Below are positions 1-8,488 of a stretch of 64,000 bases of DNA, piece after piece; position 1 is the stretch's first letter, and each line of letters opens with the position of its first letter. Where the stretch lies: positions 620,001 through 684,000 of the forward strand of contig CAVOGX010000014.1 in assembly GCA_963695505.1 (NCBI GenBank). The letters are read 5' to 3'. The translations under genes were made by a program, and so were the position numbers. The stretch is from JACSRF01 sp963695505 (GTDB lineage: Bacteria; Chloroflexota; Anaerolineae; Promineifilales; Promineifilaceae). Below the pieces are notes generated by a model, which was not told where the DNA came from, ran no database searches, and saw only the letters and a list, made by a program, of their open reading frames with translations.

Positions 1-1159
1 GCGATCGGGTGGACTTGCACCGGGTGGGCAAACGAGCGCTGGAATTCATGATCAAGGCGCGGGTTTTTGAGCGCTGGGGTACGCCAGTGCAAATGCTGGA
101 TGCCCTGGACCGCATTGTCGGCTACAGCGAGACCACCCACCGGGCTGCGGCCGCCGGACAAATGACGCTTTTTGGGGGCAGCACGGCCACCGCCCAAATG
201 GAAGTAAATTTGCTACGCCCGTCATCTGAACTGAAAAAAGTTGAGCACAAGGTTATATTGGAGTGGGAAAAGGAAGCCCTCGGCGTCCACGTATCGGAGC
301 ACCCCCTAGAACGGCCGTTACGCATTCTGGCCCAACACACCACCACAACCATTCAAGACATAACCGCCGACTGGAATGGCAAACAAGTGAAACTGGCGGG
401 CATTCTCAGCCAACTGCGCACCCTCACTACAAAAAAGGGGACCCTATGGCCTTTGGCACTCTGGAAGACCTGGATGGCAAAATTGACGTCGTCTTCTTCC
501 CGCGCACCTGGAAGGCTTACCGCATTGAGGTCAACGTAGACCAGGTAATGCTGCTGCAGGGCAAAGTTCAGTCAAAAGAAGGTAATGAACTCAGCATTAT
601 CGTGGATAAAGTCCAAACGAGTGTTGAATTCGCCCAGGTTGCAACGTTTTCTCAATCATCGAAAGAACCTCTTCCGCCACCACCAGAAGACACAAGCAGC
701 GTGCCTGAAGAATCGGCAACTGCATCAATAAACAACTTTACGCCGCCTCCCCCCGAAGAGGATGCTTTTTGGCCTCCAGAGGCACAGCCGGTTAACCATC
801 AGCCTGCAGACACAACCATCTTACAGGCCGATAAAAAGCCTGCTTCTGTTGAAAAAAATCACAAACAACTTCCTGACGCAACCGCCGAGCCCCCCATATT
901 CGGTGAGTACAAAGTCAACGGAAAAAATGGCAAAGCTAAAGTAGTTGTAGTGGAAATTAAGCCCGTAGGCAACTGGCAGCAAGCATGTCGGCAATCAATT
1001 AAGATTGCCGGTGAGTTCCAAGGGGATGAAGGCCTGAGTTTGCGGCTGGCCGGTCAGAATCTGGTAATGGACTTCCCCAATCAGCACACGCACGTTTGCA
1101 GCGAGCTTATCGAAAGGCTAGAGCGCGTCCAGGGCGTCCTGCGGGTGTACGAGAGGTAA
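1..1159 (+). CDS. dnaE: DNA polymerase III alpha subunit, C-terminal part, with a -1 frame change
   Basis: Replicative polymerase catalytic subunit; only the C-terminal part lies in the window and the gene enters from the left edge. The first segment (DRVDLHRVGKRALE, helix-hairpin-helix region) reads in one frame to about position 437. The OB-fold segment (GDPMAFGTLEDLDG, then VVFFPRTWKAY) follows in the frame one base back. A Pro/Glu-rich linker (about 660-900) leads to a last small domain ending in RVQGVLRVYER. The join falls exactly on A AAA AAG, a classic -1 slippery heptamer, so the break is either a lost base in a homopolymer or a real programmed frameshift. The family call is firm; the state of the frame is not. 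Confidence 0.87.
431..437 (+). other. Slippery heptamer A AAA AAG at the dnaE frame change
   Basis: In the upstream frame the codons are ACA AAA AAG followed by GGG. A one-base backward slip gives T-K-K-G-D-P-M-A-F, exactly the expected DnaE sequence, whereas the unslipped frame gives T-K-K-G-T-L-W. The motif is the same heptamer used in E. coli dnaX. A missing G in the following GGGG run would give the same picture. Confidence 0.5.
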
Positions 1160-1167
1160 GGTTTAGG

Positions 1168-1263
1168 CGGGAGTGGATGGGAGTCGAACCCACCGCTGCT
1201 TGCTCTGTGCAACCAGCCACCGATTTTGAAGACCGGGGCATCCACCGGGACACAACCACTCCC
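1168..1263 (-). tRNA. selC: tRNA-Sec (anticodon UCA)
   Basis: Read on the minus strand, an 8-bp acceptor stem GGGAGTGG/CCACTCCC closes the molecule, longer than the usual 7 bp. The anticodon stem CCGGT/ATCGG holds the loop CTTCAAA, anticodon TCA, which reads UGA. A long variable arm (GCTGGTTGC...GCAAGCAGC) and a T loop TTCGACT follow. Discriminator G; CCA is not encoded. These are the hallmarks of bacterial selenocysteine tRNA and imply that the organism decodes UGA as Sec. The gene converges on dnaE. Confidence 0.93.
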
Positions 1264-1466
1264 ACTCCTTAGTCTAGCCTATTCCTGATAAAATGGGTAC
1301 TGGGAGCTGAAACAAAGCATGCACCATGCCTTATTATCCATAAGCGCGTGCAGATTTTATCAGCCGCTTTCCAGACCGCGGCATGTTGGTAGATGCCAAA
1401 ACAACTTGACAGCAACCGATGGTTTAGATAGAATCCACGCACCTTAACAAAGCACAAGGTTTGCTT

Positions 1467-1539
1467 GCCGGGATAGCTCAGTTGGTAGAGCACTGCACTG
1501 AAAATGCAGGAGTCCCCAGTTCGAGTCTGGGTCCTGGCA
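1467..1539 (+). tRNA. tRNA-Phe (GAA)
   Basis: Cloverleaf with acceptor GCCGGGA/TCCTGGC, anticodon loop CTGAAAA (GAA), T loop TTCGAGT and discriminator A. First of three closely spaced plus-strand tRNAs that probably share a transcript. CCA is not encoded. Confidence 0.96.
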
Positions 1540-1552
1540 TTTCTCAAGAACT

Positions 1553-1626
<74 letters not shown>

Positions 1627-1669
1627 CTTACAAGCGGCAGGCAATCATTTGCCTGCCACTCTTGTTTAT

Positions 1670-1740
<71 letters not shown>

Positions 1741-1754
1741 AAAAAAATCGAGAA

Positions 1755-1781
1755 GGCCCTTGCAATTGCAAGGGCTTTTTT
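1755..1781 (+). terminator. Rho-independent terminator of the tRNA run
   Basis: Perfect stem GCCCTTGC/GCAAGGGC with AATT loop, followed by six T. Confidence 0.9.
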
Positions 1782-1870
1782 AATGCCCATCTGAGACTTT
1801 GTAACGGCCGTTTGCCCCAAACCCGTCCCATGAGTTATTATCAAGAACCTCATAAAAAGGAGCTTCTAAC

Positions 1871-2530
1871 ATGGAACCCAGCGCTGCGATGCGTGAGTAT
1901 CTGGCAGAAATCTACCGCTTACAGCAAGACAGCCCTACCGTCAGCACAACCAGCCTTGCTGATCGGTTAAACGTCTCTGCCCCGGCCGTACCGCGCATGC
2001 TTAAACGGCTGAAGAGCGCTGGTTATGTAAAGCACGTGCCTTACCAGGGGGTTGAACTCACCGACTTGGGTGTGCAAGAAGCTTTAAAAGAAATTCGCCG
2101 CCACCGCATCCTGGAAGTGTTTTTGGTGCAGGTAATGGGTTTTAGCTGGGACCAAACCCATGAACACGCAGATGCGCTAGGCGCCGGGCTTAACGACACC
2201 ATTTCACAACGCATGGCGGAAATGACCAACTTCCCCACCCGCTGCCCCCATGGTGAACCCATTCCCTCGGAGGATTGGCAAATGCCAGAAATTCATGATT
2301 TAAGCCTGGTAAATTTGGGGACAGGTCAAAAAGGGGTTGTTAGCCGCGTGCGAACCCATGAGCCAGAAAAATTGCGCTACTTAGCTTCTCTTGGGCTTGT
2401 TCCAGAAGCCAGCTTTGAAATTATTGGCAGGGCTCCCTTCAATGGTCCAATGCGCCTGCGCGTCAACAAGGAAGAAGTCGTTCTCGGTATGGAATTGACC
2501 AAATCTCTATGGGTGACCCGCACAGAGTAA
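1871..2530 (+). CDS. DtxR/MntR-family metal-dependent transcriptional regulator
   Basis: Metal-sensing repressor of iron or manganese genes. Residues 1-62 form the winged helix (SLADRLNVSAPAVPRMLKRL is the recognition region). Residues 63-135 match the dimerisation and metal-binding domain, with the family pattern RRHRILEVFLVQVMG followed by HEHADAL. A C-terminal FeoA/SH3-like domain occupies about 145-219. The 219-residue length fits the long, FeoA-bearing members. The start is preceded by AAGGAG at good spacing. The gene stands alone, so its targets cannot be named; iron versus manganese specificity is not decided here. Confidence 0.9.
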   Translation: MEPSAAMREYLAEIYRLQQDSPTVSTTSLADRLNVSAPAVPRMLKRLKSAGYVKHVPYQGVELTDLGVQEALKEIRRHRILEVFLVQVMGFSWDQTHEHADALGAGLNDTISQRMAEMTNFPTRCPHGEPIPSEDWQMPEIHDLSLVNLGTGQKGVVSRVRTHEPEKLRYLASLGLVPEASFEIIGRAPFNGPMRLRVNKEEVVLGMELTKSLWVTRTE

Positions 2531-2587
2531 TTCCGCACCTGCTTTTATGGGAACAACCGTCGAGTTTTCACCTCAGCAATAGCATCA

Positions 2588-3250
2588 TCACGATAGCGAT
2601 AGAAGCTTAGCCGGGCGCCCTTCCCCCGATTTTCGTTTGTTGCCAGTTTCCTCTAAGATATCGGCAGACAAAATTTTACGCCGGAAATTCCGCTTATCGA
2701 GAGGTTCGTGAAGGATGATTTCATAAGCACGCTGGAGTTCGGATAAGGTGAATTCATCGGGCAGCAGTTGAAACCCCACGGAAGTATATTCCAACTTATA
2801 ACGCAGTCGCGTTAGTGCGTAATTCAAAATTTCGCGATGGTCAAAGGCCAATTCCGGTAAATCGAACATGGAAAACCAGGCTGTTTCAGCAGCATCGTAT
2901 CCGGGATGGTGATGAATGGCATCGTAAGGCACGAGGGCAAAGTAGGCCACGGTGATGACGCGGGTGCGCGGGTCGCGGTTCGGTGCGCCAAAGGTGTACA
3001 GTTGCTCCATGTAGACGTCAGTAACGGCCGTTTCTTCTGCCAATTCCCGCGCGGCAGCCTCCTCCAAGCCTTCATTCATGCGCACAAATCCGCCCGGCAT
3101 AGCCCACATGCTGGCAAAGGGCGGATGTTTGCGCTTTATCAACAAAACCTGCAAATCTTCCCCGACCAATGAAAAAATAACCACGTCAACCGTTACAGAA
3201 GGCCGTTCATAATCTGCTGGATCGTAATTTTCCGGAATGTTCCTCGTCAC
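2588..3250 (-). CDS. Nudix hydrolase with C-terminal winged helix, NrtR-like
   Basis: The N-terminal Nudix domain (about 15-150) is followed by a winged-helix region (about 160-220, FTLSELQRAYEIIL), the layout of NrtR regulators of NAD metabolism and related ADP-ribose pyrophosphatases. The Nudix box reads GFVRMNEGLEE...RELAEETAV: the Glu residues that bind metal are kept, but the usual Gly after EE-x is Ala. That Ala comes from a copy of the dispersed palindrome at 3024-3031 (encoding E-T-A-V-T). Whether it hydrolyses ADP-ribose, acts as a repressor, or both cannot be settled. It converges with the DtxR gene. Confidence 0.85.
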   Translation of the reverse strand: MTRNIPENYDPADYERPSVTVDVVIFSLVGEDLQVLLIKRKHPPFASMWAMPGGFVRMNEGLEEAAARELAEETAVTDVYMEQLYTFGAPNRDPRTRVITVAYFALVPYDAIHHHPGYDAAETAWFSMFDLPELAFDHREILNYALTRLRYKLEYTSVGFQLLPDEFTLSELQRAYEIILHEPLDKRNFRRKILSADILEETGNKRKSGEGRPAKLLSLS

Positions 3251-3288
3251 GGTCCCTCCGCAACATTGTAGCTATTTGCTGAAATGAA

Positions 3289-3318
3289 AAGTCCCTAGCC
3301 GATTTTAGCCAGGGACTT
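3289..3318 (-). terminator. Terminator of the CpaB-like pair
   Basis: Stem AAGTCCCT/AGGGACTT. On the minus strand it is followed by TTTTC, downstream of the gene ending at 3345. Confidence 0.7.
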
Positions 3319-3344
3319 ATTATATACACTCTACGCTGGCGGTG

Positions 3345-4652
3345 TTAGTTTGCAGGCGCCTCATCAGAAAGCACAGGTATCAGAATCTCCTCCAGGCGGG
3401 GATGCAAATCAAAGTCGGAATCCGGAGGAACCGCCAAGCCACCCTCGTTGACAATTTGCGGCAGGCTCACGCTTGTCGTGAAGAAGATGGTATTGTCTCC
3501 CTGAGCCCGCAGAGCCAGATCGAGATCGACACCGCGCTCCAAGGCCCACTTCAGGGCCAGGGCGTCCTGGGAGGACATGCTCAGAATAACCACGTCAGGC
3601 CGACCAGCTTCGCGAATCACCGGGCAGGGAACAAGTTGATTGGAGATGGGGGAGATACAAATGCTTCCTTCCAGCGCTTCTTCCCCTGCTGCTTCTCCGT
3701 CAACGGCCGTTTCGGCAGCTTCCTCGGTAAACTCTTCTTCTCCGGCAACAACGGGGGCTGGCGTAGGCTGCAAATCTTCCAAGAGCTGGCCTTGATCCCG
3801 CCACGTTCCAACCCACAATACTTCTGCCTGCTGGATGGTTAATTGGGTTACCCGCTTGGGAATAGGTGTTCCTGGTTCAAAATCTTGTCCCGGAATATAC
3901 AAATCAGAGGGCACAATCTCGGCAACCTGATTAATTTCCGGAATAAATTCCAGGCGACCCTGTACCGTCTCGGGAAACAAGAATTGCGTTCCTTCTAGCA
4001 AGCCGGTCTGGTAAACCCGCTGGGTCATGTTCGGCAAAGCAGTGCGAAACTCCGGATCAATCTCCACAATGCGCAAGGTCATCATTACATCGACGAAATC
4101 ACCGGGGCGCATGGCAAAAGCAGCCCCCCGAAGCGCTGCAGCATTAGGATCTTCTTCCTCAGGCTGCGTCAGCGGAAATGCCACTGCCACCTTTCCCTGA
4201 TCGACGTAAAGGGACAGGTCAGACCCAAAGGAAGCCAGGTCAGAAGAATTTAAGGCAATCATCGGGCTCAAAATTGCCTGGCCTTCTGCTATGTTAATAC
4301 CGGCAATTTGCCCAACCAAATCTTCTACATCAGAAAAAGTGTATCCACCTTGCAGGGCTATATTGGTGTCTGGTCGGACCTCAACTTCCAGAATTTCAGT
4401 TGTGAGGCGTTGACCTACTGGGATGTCAACACGGGCGACAACCACCGGCTCAAAGCGCACTGCAGGGGTTGCTGTGGGTGGGGGCACGCCCGGTTCTTCT
4501 GCCGCAGGGCTGTCAACGGCCGTTTCTGCACCGCCACCTACAATATTTGCTGCACCGTTATCGCCAGAATTGTTTAGCAACAGGTAGCCAACTACTGCAC
4601 CACCTATAACCACCACAATCAGGATGATCAGAATAAAAGTTCTTGGACGCAT
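3345..4652 (-). CDS. CpaB-like SAF-domain protein (second of a pair)
   Basis: Membrane-anchored protein with one N-terminal transmembrane helix (about 5-27), a low-complexity linker, a SAF domain (VVVARVDIPVGQRLTTEILE, about 70-130) and a CpaB-type core with AMRPGDFVDVMMTL near residue 180. In tight-adherence (Flp) pili, CpaB works in pilus assembly in the cell envelope. At 435 residues it is longer than typical CpaB, mainly through acidic Pro/Ala linkers, two of which carry the E-T-A-V palindrome peptide. It lies 35 bases after the upstream paralogue, probably in one operon. No other pilus genes are visible, so the pilus role is inference. Confidence 0.75.
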   Translation of the reverse strand: MRPRTFILIILIVVVIGGAVVGYLLLNNSGDNGAANIVGGGAETAVDSPAAEEPGVPPPTATPAVRFEPVVVARVDIPVGQRLTTEILEVEVRPDTNIALQGGYTFSDVEDLVGQIAGINIAEGQAILSPMIALNSSDLASFGSDLSLYVDQGKVAVAFPLTQPEEEDPNAAALRGAAFAMRPGDFVDVMMTLRIVEIDPEFRTALPNMTQRVYQTGLLEGTQFLFPETVQGRLEFIPEINQVAEIVPSDLYIPGQDFEPGTPIPKRVTQLTIQQAEVLWVGTWRDQGQLLEDLQPTPAPVVAGEEEFTEEAAETAVDGEAAGEEALEGSICISPISNQLVPCPVIREAGRPDVVILSMSSQDALALKWALERGVDLDLALRAQGDNTIFFTTSVSLPQIVNEGGLAVPPDSDFDLHPRLEEILIPVLSDEAPAN

Positions 4653-4687
4653 AGCTAATCCCCTACTTTTGAACCCAAACCCGCCGC

Positions 4688-5887
4688 TTAACTATTTGCG
4701 CCTTCCTCATCAGGAGGAGGTGCTTGTGGGCTAAGTGGTGTTGGCGTAACAGCTCGGTCTTCAATGATTGTGTCAACAGAATAATCGAAGTTTGGTGGCA
4801 CTTCGATATTGAACTGCTGTAACAAGTAGTTAATATCTACGTTTTGTACAGAGTACAATTGCCCATCTTGTACTGCCCGCAGGGCAAAGTCAATGTCTGC
4901 ATTTGACTCAACCGCATACTTCAAGAAAAGCTGCTGCTGGGGTGAAAGAGCCACCAATATTACCTTCGGCTGGGGCGTACTTGTCGGCAGTAAAGGTTGG
5001 TTGGTAGGCGTAGCCTCGGGATCTTCTACAGGAATAGGTGTTGGCGTAGGGCCTTGCACCGCTTCCGGAGGAACCCATTCCCCAACTTGGATAACCTTGG
5101 CATTTTGCAGAATCATGGAAACCAATACTGGCCGTTGAGCTTCTGAAGGACCAATGTGCGCTAAATCACCTGTTGGCAGCTCTTCGAAACGGCCGTATGG
5201 CGCGATGATGACTACTTCCTGCGTTACCAGCGCCTCTACATCCCCCTCCTCTGTTGCTTGCAGCACATCCTCCAAGAAGAAGACGGCCGCATTTTGCAAG
5301 TATGTCTGAAACTCCTCGTCAATCTGGTAAAAGACGAAGGATAGCATAATGTCGATAGAGTCGCCGGGATCTAAACCATACCCGACGCTAGAGAGGCGGT
5401 CCATGGGCACTGCCGCAGCCACAAATCCAGGGGGGATTAGAGAAGAGGGACCATATTCATTTTGCCCCAGGATAGTCGGGTCTTGTACAAGGCCATCAAA
5501 GGTCAGGGTTTCACCCTGATAGATGTCCGTGCGCGCGTAGAGGCCAACAGCATCTTCAATGTTGGTAATAACATTGCTGTTCACCTCCGCAGCCAGACGA
5601 ATATCCGTGGTTAACTCATTCTCGGTTAGTTGATATCCGCGAGGCAGCGTCTGCAACGACACCACCACCTCTACCATATCTGGCATCGATTGACCTTCTT
5701 CGAGGCCTGGAATAGGTGGTGTCGCCTCAGTGCCCGGTGGCAGGTCTGCTCCTGGTGGAACATCGGCCTCTCCCGGCGCTGGCTCTGCCGGGGTGCTATT
5801 TTGCTGCATCACAAATACCACACCCACAACTGAGAGAATAAGAATTGCGACAATAAAAATGAGAATAGCGATCGTTCGACGATTCAT
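4688..5887 (-). CDS. CpaB-like SAF-domain protein (first of a pair)
   Basis: Paralogue of the next gene: N-terminal transmembrane helix (about 7-28), Pro-rich linker, SAF-like region (VEVVVSLQTLPRGYQLTENEL, about 72-130) and a core with GLDPGDSIDIMLSF near 175. The C-terminal part keeps the pattern LSPQQQLFLKYAVESNADIDFALRA, matched in the paralogue by SSQDALALKWALERGVDLDLALRA. This 24-residue helix is normal in CpaB C-termini. It is the promoter-proximal gene of the pair. Function in envelope or pilus assembly is inferred from the family. Confidence 0.75.
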   Translation of the reverse strand: MNRRTIAILIFIVAILILSVVGVVFVMQQNSTPAEPAPGEADVPPGADLPPGTEATPPIPGLEEGQSMPDMVEVVVSLQTLPRGYQLTENELTTDIRLAAEVNSNVITNIEDAVGLYARTDIYQGETLTFDGLVQDPTILGQNEYGPSSLIPPGFVAAAVPMDRLSSVGYGLDPGDSIDIMLSFVFYQIDEEFQTYLQNAAVFFLEDVLQATEEGDVEALVTQEVVIIAPYGRFEELPTGDLAHIGPSEAQRPVLVSMILQNAKVIQVGEWVPPEAVQGPTPTPIPVEDPEATPTNQPLLPTSTPQPKVILVALSPQQQLFLKYAVESNADIDFALRAVQDGQLYSVQNVDINYLLQQFNIEVPPNFDYSVDTIIEDRAVTPTPLSPQAPPPDEEGANS

Positions 5888-6079
5888 AATTCTATTCCTT
5901 GTACGAGTTTCTGTTCCCAGAAATGCGTTGACTCTCTGGAAGCCAATTGATCGCTTTGTACAAAGCAGGTCAACGAGAACAACTGGATGGTTGACAATAT
6001 GGTAGTAAACCGGAAGGCGTGCGGTTGGATCATAGGGAATTGTAGAATCGCTCTAACAATATGTAAACCTCTAACCGCC

Positions 6080-6095
6080 CATATGTTAACATATG
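6080..6095. promoter_or_regulatory. 16-bp perfect palindrome upstream of the CpaB-like pair
   Basis: CATATGTTAACATATG is self-complementary over all 16 bases and sits 193 bases upstream of the first CpaB-like start, in the 375-base gap 5888-6262. Related half-sites (caatatgtaaac, caatatggtag) lie within 100 bases. An operator is a fair guess; nothing else recognisable occupies this gap. Confidence 0.45.
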
Positions 6096-6262
6096 TAAAG
6101 TTGAATAGCAAATGGTACTGGGGGTACAAAAGATAATTTGAAAAATGGCGGGCTCGAAACCCCAAACCGGGATTAGGAGTTATCAGGCAGGCAAAATAGG
6201 AACCAAGTTCCAACACATAGCGAATGGAAAGGTCAGCAGCGAGGCAATAATGTGGGGTGTTA

Positions 6263-6679
6263 TTAGCGAGTGGGCTGTGGGGCGTCAGTTAACAAGCGCC
6301 ACCAGGCCTGCCAGGGGCGTGCATACTCCAGGGGGTCTGCTGTGGGAAGTGGGGGTGCAGGGGGTTCCGGCGTCGCTTCAATAATGAGGGGCACCACGCG
6401 CTTCTCGCCGGGCAGAAGCTGCCCCGCCTCATTGCGTGCATATGCCGCTACGTAATCCTCGCTTTGCACGTAAGAAAGCGTGGCTTCCAATTCCACCTGC
6501 CGCGTTGTTTCAAGCGTAACTTCTCGCCGCAGCGCCTCTTCGCCTACGCCCACAAGCTGCCCCGCCTGGGCGCGTCGGTTCAGATCCAACCCGATGAAAA
6601 GTGCCGCTATCACAATCAGCAGCACAATGATTTGCGGTAAATTGAGTAACGGCCGTTGACGAAACCACTTTTTATGCAT
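6263..6679 (-). CDS. FtsB/DivIC-like septum formation initiator protein
   Basis: Small bitopic membrane protein: a positive N-terminus, one transmembrane helix (about 15-32), a short coiled-coil segment (about 36-72) and the family-like end motif YVAAYARNEAGQLLPGEKRVVPLI. In divisomes FtsB/DivIC bridges late division proteins at the septum. A Pro-rich tail of about 40 residues is extra. It is divergent from the PfkB gene. The call rests on the TM, coil and LLPGE pattern, so it is good but not certain. Confidence 0.72.
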   Translation of the reverse strand: MHKKWFRQRPLLNLPQIIVLLIVIAALFIGLDLNRRAQAGQLVGVGEEALRREVTLETTRQVELEATLSYVQSEDYVAAYARNEAGQLLPGEKRVVPLIIEATPEPPAPPLPTADPLEYARPWQAWWRLLTDAPQPTR

Positions 6680-6779
6680 AGGAAAATCTTAACGATTCTT
6701 GCGCAAATTCGCAATATGAACTTTGGATTCCATTTCGCGATTCCCAATCCAATGGTAGAATTCACGAGGCAATAGACCA

Positions 6780-7601
6780 ATGGGTGAAATCATCGACTAT
6801 CTGGTAATCGGGCACGTAAGCCAAGATATGGTGCCTGAGGGGTACAAAATAGGCGGTACGGCCGCTTATGCGGGACGCACGGCGCAAATTTTTGGCTGCC
6901 GTACGGCCGTTGTCACCAGCGCTGCCCCTGACTACAACCTGGACCTGGCGCTGCCTGGCATGCACATTCATCAGGTTCCTGCCGCCCAAAGCACAATTTT
7001 TAACAATGAGTACACCGAACACTGCCGTATCCAAACCATTCACAGCGTCGCCACACAGCTCACAGCCGCCCACATCCCGGCTGCATGGCAACGCGCCGCC
7101 ATTGTCCACCTGGGGCCGGTTGCCAACGAAATCGACCCGAACGTCATCCACCTTTTCAGCAACAGTCTGGTTGGCCTGACGCCTCAGGGTTGGATGCGCC
7201 GCTGGGATGCCGAGGGGCACGTTTTTGCCCAAGATTGGGAAGCAGCGGCGGCCATGCTGCCACTGGCTGCGGCCGTTGTTCTTAGCGAAGAAGATTTGCT
7301 GCACGACGACATGCTCCAGCAATATCGGCAATGGTCCCGGCTGCTGGTTCTAACCAGTGGGCGCAGTGGCTGCACGGTTTTTTTGGGTGACGATGTACGC
7401 GAAATCCCTGCTCCTGCCGTTTCCGAGGTCGAATTCACCGGCGCTGGCGACATTTTTGCCGCCGCCTACTTTATCCGCTTGGGGCAAACCGGGGGCAACC
7501 CCTGGGAAGCCGCCCGCTTTGCCAATGAAATTGCTGCCCAATCGGTGACTCAGCCGGACCTGGAAAGTAAAATGGAACACTTAGGGCAGGTTTGCATGTA
7601 A
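6780..7601 (+). CDS. PfkB-family carbohydrate kinase
   Basis: Ribokinase-fold sugar or nucleoside kinase. The N-terminal GGTAAYAGRTAQIFG matches the first PfkB region, and VEFTGAGDIFAAAYF near residue 225 is PfkB signature 2 with the catalytic Asp and anion-hole Gly residues. At 273 residues it is slightly short, lacking part of the lid. Substrate is not evident. It is the first gene of a plus-strand series leading into parAB, with about 46 bases to parA. Confidence 0.88.
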   Translation: MGEIIDYLVIGHVSQDMVPEGYKIGGTAAYAGRTAQIFGCRTAVVTSAAPDYNLDLALPGMHIHQVPAAQSTIFNNEYTEHCRIQTIHSVATQLTAAHIPAAWQRAAIVHLGPVANEIDPNVIHLFSNSLVGLTPQGWMRRWDAEGHVFAQDWEAAAAMLPLAAAVVLSEEDLLHDDMLQQYRQWSRLLVLTSGRSGCTVFLGDDVREIPAPAVSEVEFTGAGDIFAAAYFIRLGQTGGNPWEAARFANEIAAQSVTQPDLESKMEHLGQVCM

Positions 7602-7603
7602 GC

Positions 7604-7626
7604 AAGTTACAGGTTACAAGTTGCAC
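7604..7626. repeat. Short intergenic word repeat (GTTACA type)
   Basis: GCAAGTTACAGGTTACAAGTTGC repeats a GTTACA-like word and is partly self-complementary (GCAAGTTAC / GTTACAAGTTGC overlap). A near-identical string in the opposite orientation lies at 61812-61835. Confidence 0.5.
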
Positions 7627-7647
7627 CAGCAAACCCGCAAAGAAACT

Positions 7648-8418
7648 ATGACCAAAATCTATGCCATTGTGAATCAGAAAGGGGGGGTCGGCAAAACCAC
7701 CAGCGTTATTAACCTGGCAGCCAACCTGGCCCAAAACGGCCGGCGCGTCCTTGTCGTTGACATCGATCCCCAGGCTAACGCTACTTCCGGCATTGGCGTC
7801 GATAAAAACAGCCTGGAACTCTCAATGTACGACCTGCTTCTGGAAGAAGCCACCCCTCATGAAACAATCGTTCGTCTGGAAGAGGCTGGCCTGGACGTGC
7901 TGCCTTCTCACCCGGCCCTGGCCGGCGCGGAGGTAGAGTTGGTGAACGCCATCGGGCGGGAGTACCGGCTGCAAAAAGGATTGGAAGCAGTAAACGGCCG
8001 TTACGACTACATCCTCATCGACTGCCCCCCCAGCCTGGGCCTGCTCACCGTCAATGCTCTTACCGCCGCCAAAGATGGCGTACTCATTCCAGTACAGTGC
8101 GAATATTTGGCTTTAGAAGGCTTGACCCAGCTCATGCAAACGGTCGAACTGGTGCAAAAATATCTGAATCCTGGCCTCGTCGTGCGCGGGCTTATCATGA
8201 CCATGTACGACAGCCGCACCAACCTCAGTCGGCAGGTGGTCGAGGAGGTGCGCAGCTACTTTCCCGGCAAAGTTTTCCGCGCCATCGTCCCGCGCAATGT
8301 GCGCCTCAGCGAAGCACCCAGCTACGGGCAGCCTATTACCCTCTATGCGCCCAAATCTCCAGGGGCTATCGCCTACAAAGTGTTGGCGGCCGAACTGCTG
8401 AAGGGAGACAAGAGCTAG
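7648..8418 (+). CDS. parA: ParA/Soj chromosome partitioning ATPase
   Basis: ATPase that with ParB segregates the chromosome origin. The deviant Walker A motif KGGVGKTTSVINLA is at residues 11-24, the Walker A' VVDIDPQANAT follows near 37, and IDCPPSLG marks Walker B near 120. The 256-residue length from ATG 7648 is typical of chromosomal Soj. An in-frame ATG further upstream (7621 region, TTG) would add nine residues unlike the family. It is followed 70 bases later by parB, the classic pair. Confidence 0.96.
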   Translation: MTKIYAIVNQKGGVGKTTSVINLAANLAQNGRRVLVVDIDPQANATSGIGVDKNSLELSMYDLLLEEATPHETIVRLEEAGLDVLPSHPALAGAEVELVNAIGREYRLQKGLEAVNGRYDYILIDCPPSLGLLTVNALTAAKDGVLIPVQCEYLALEGLTQLMQTVELVQKYLNPGLVVRGLIMTMYDSRTNLSRQVVEEVRSYFPGKVFRAIVPRNVRLSEAPSYGQPITLYAPKSPGAIAYKVLAAELLKGDKS

Positions 8419-8475
8419 AGCTTAGAGTTAGAGAGTAGAGTAAGCAGTCCCTATCTCTATCTCTGCACTCTATCT
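8415..8475. repeat. Intergenic word-repeat hairpin between parA and parB
   Basis: The left arm is built of imperfect repeats of TAGAG (gctagagcttagagttagagagtagag). The right arm holds the complement (ctatctctatctctgcactctatct), so the spacer RNA could fold on itself. The same design, with other words, recurs at 45312 and 60579. Confidence 0.55.
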
Positions 8476-8488
8476 GTGGAGAAAGTTT

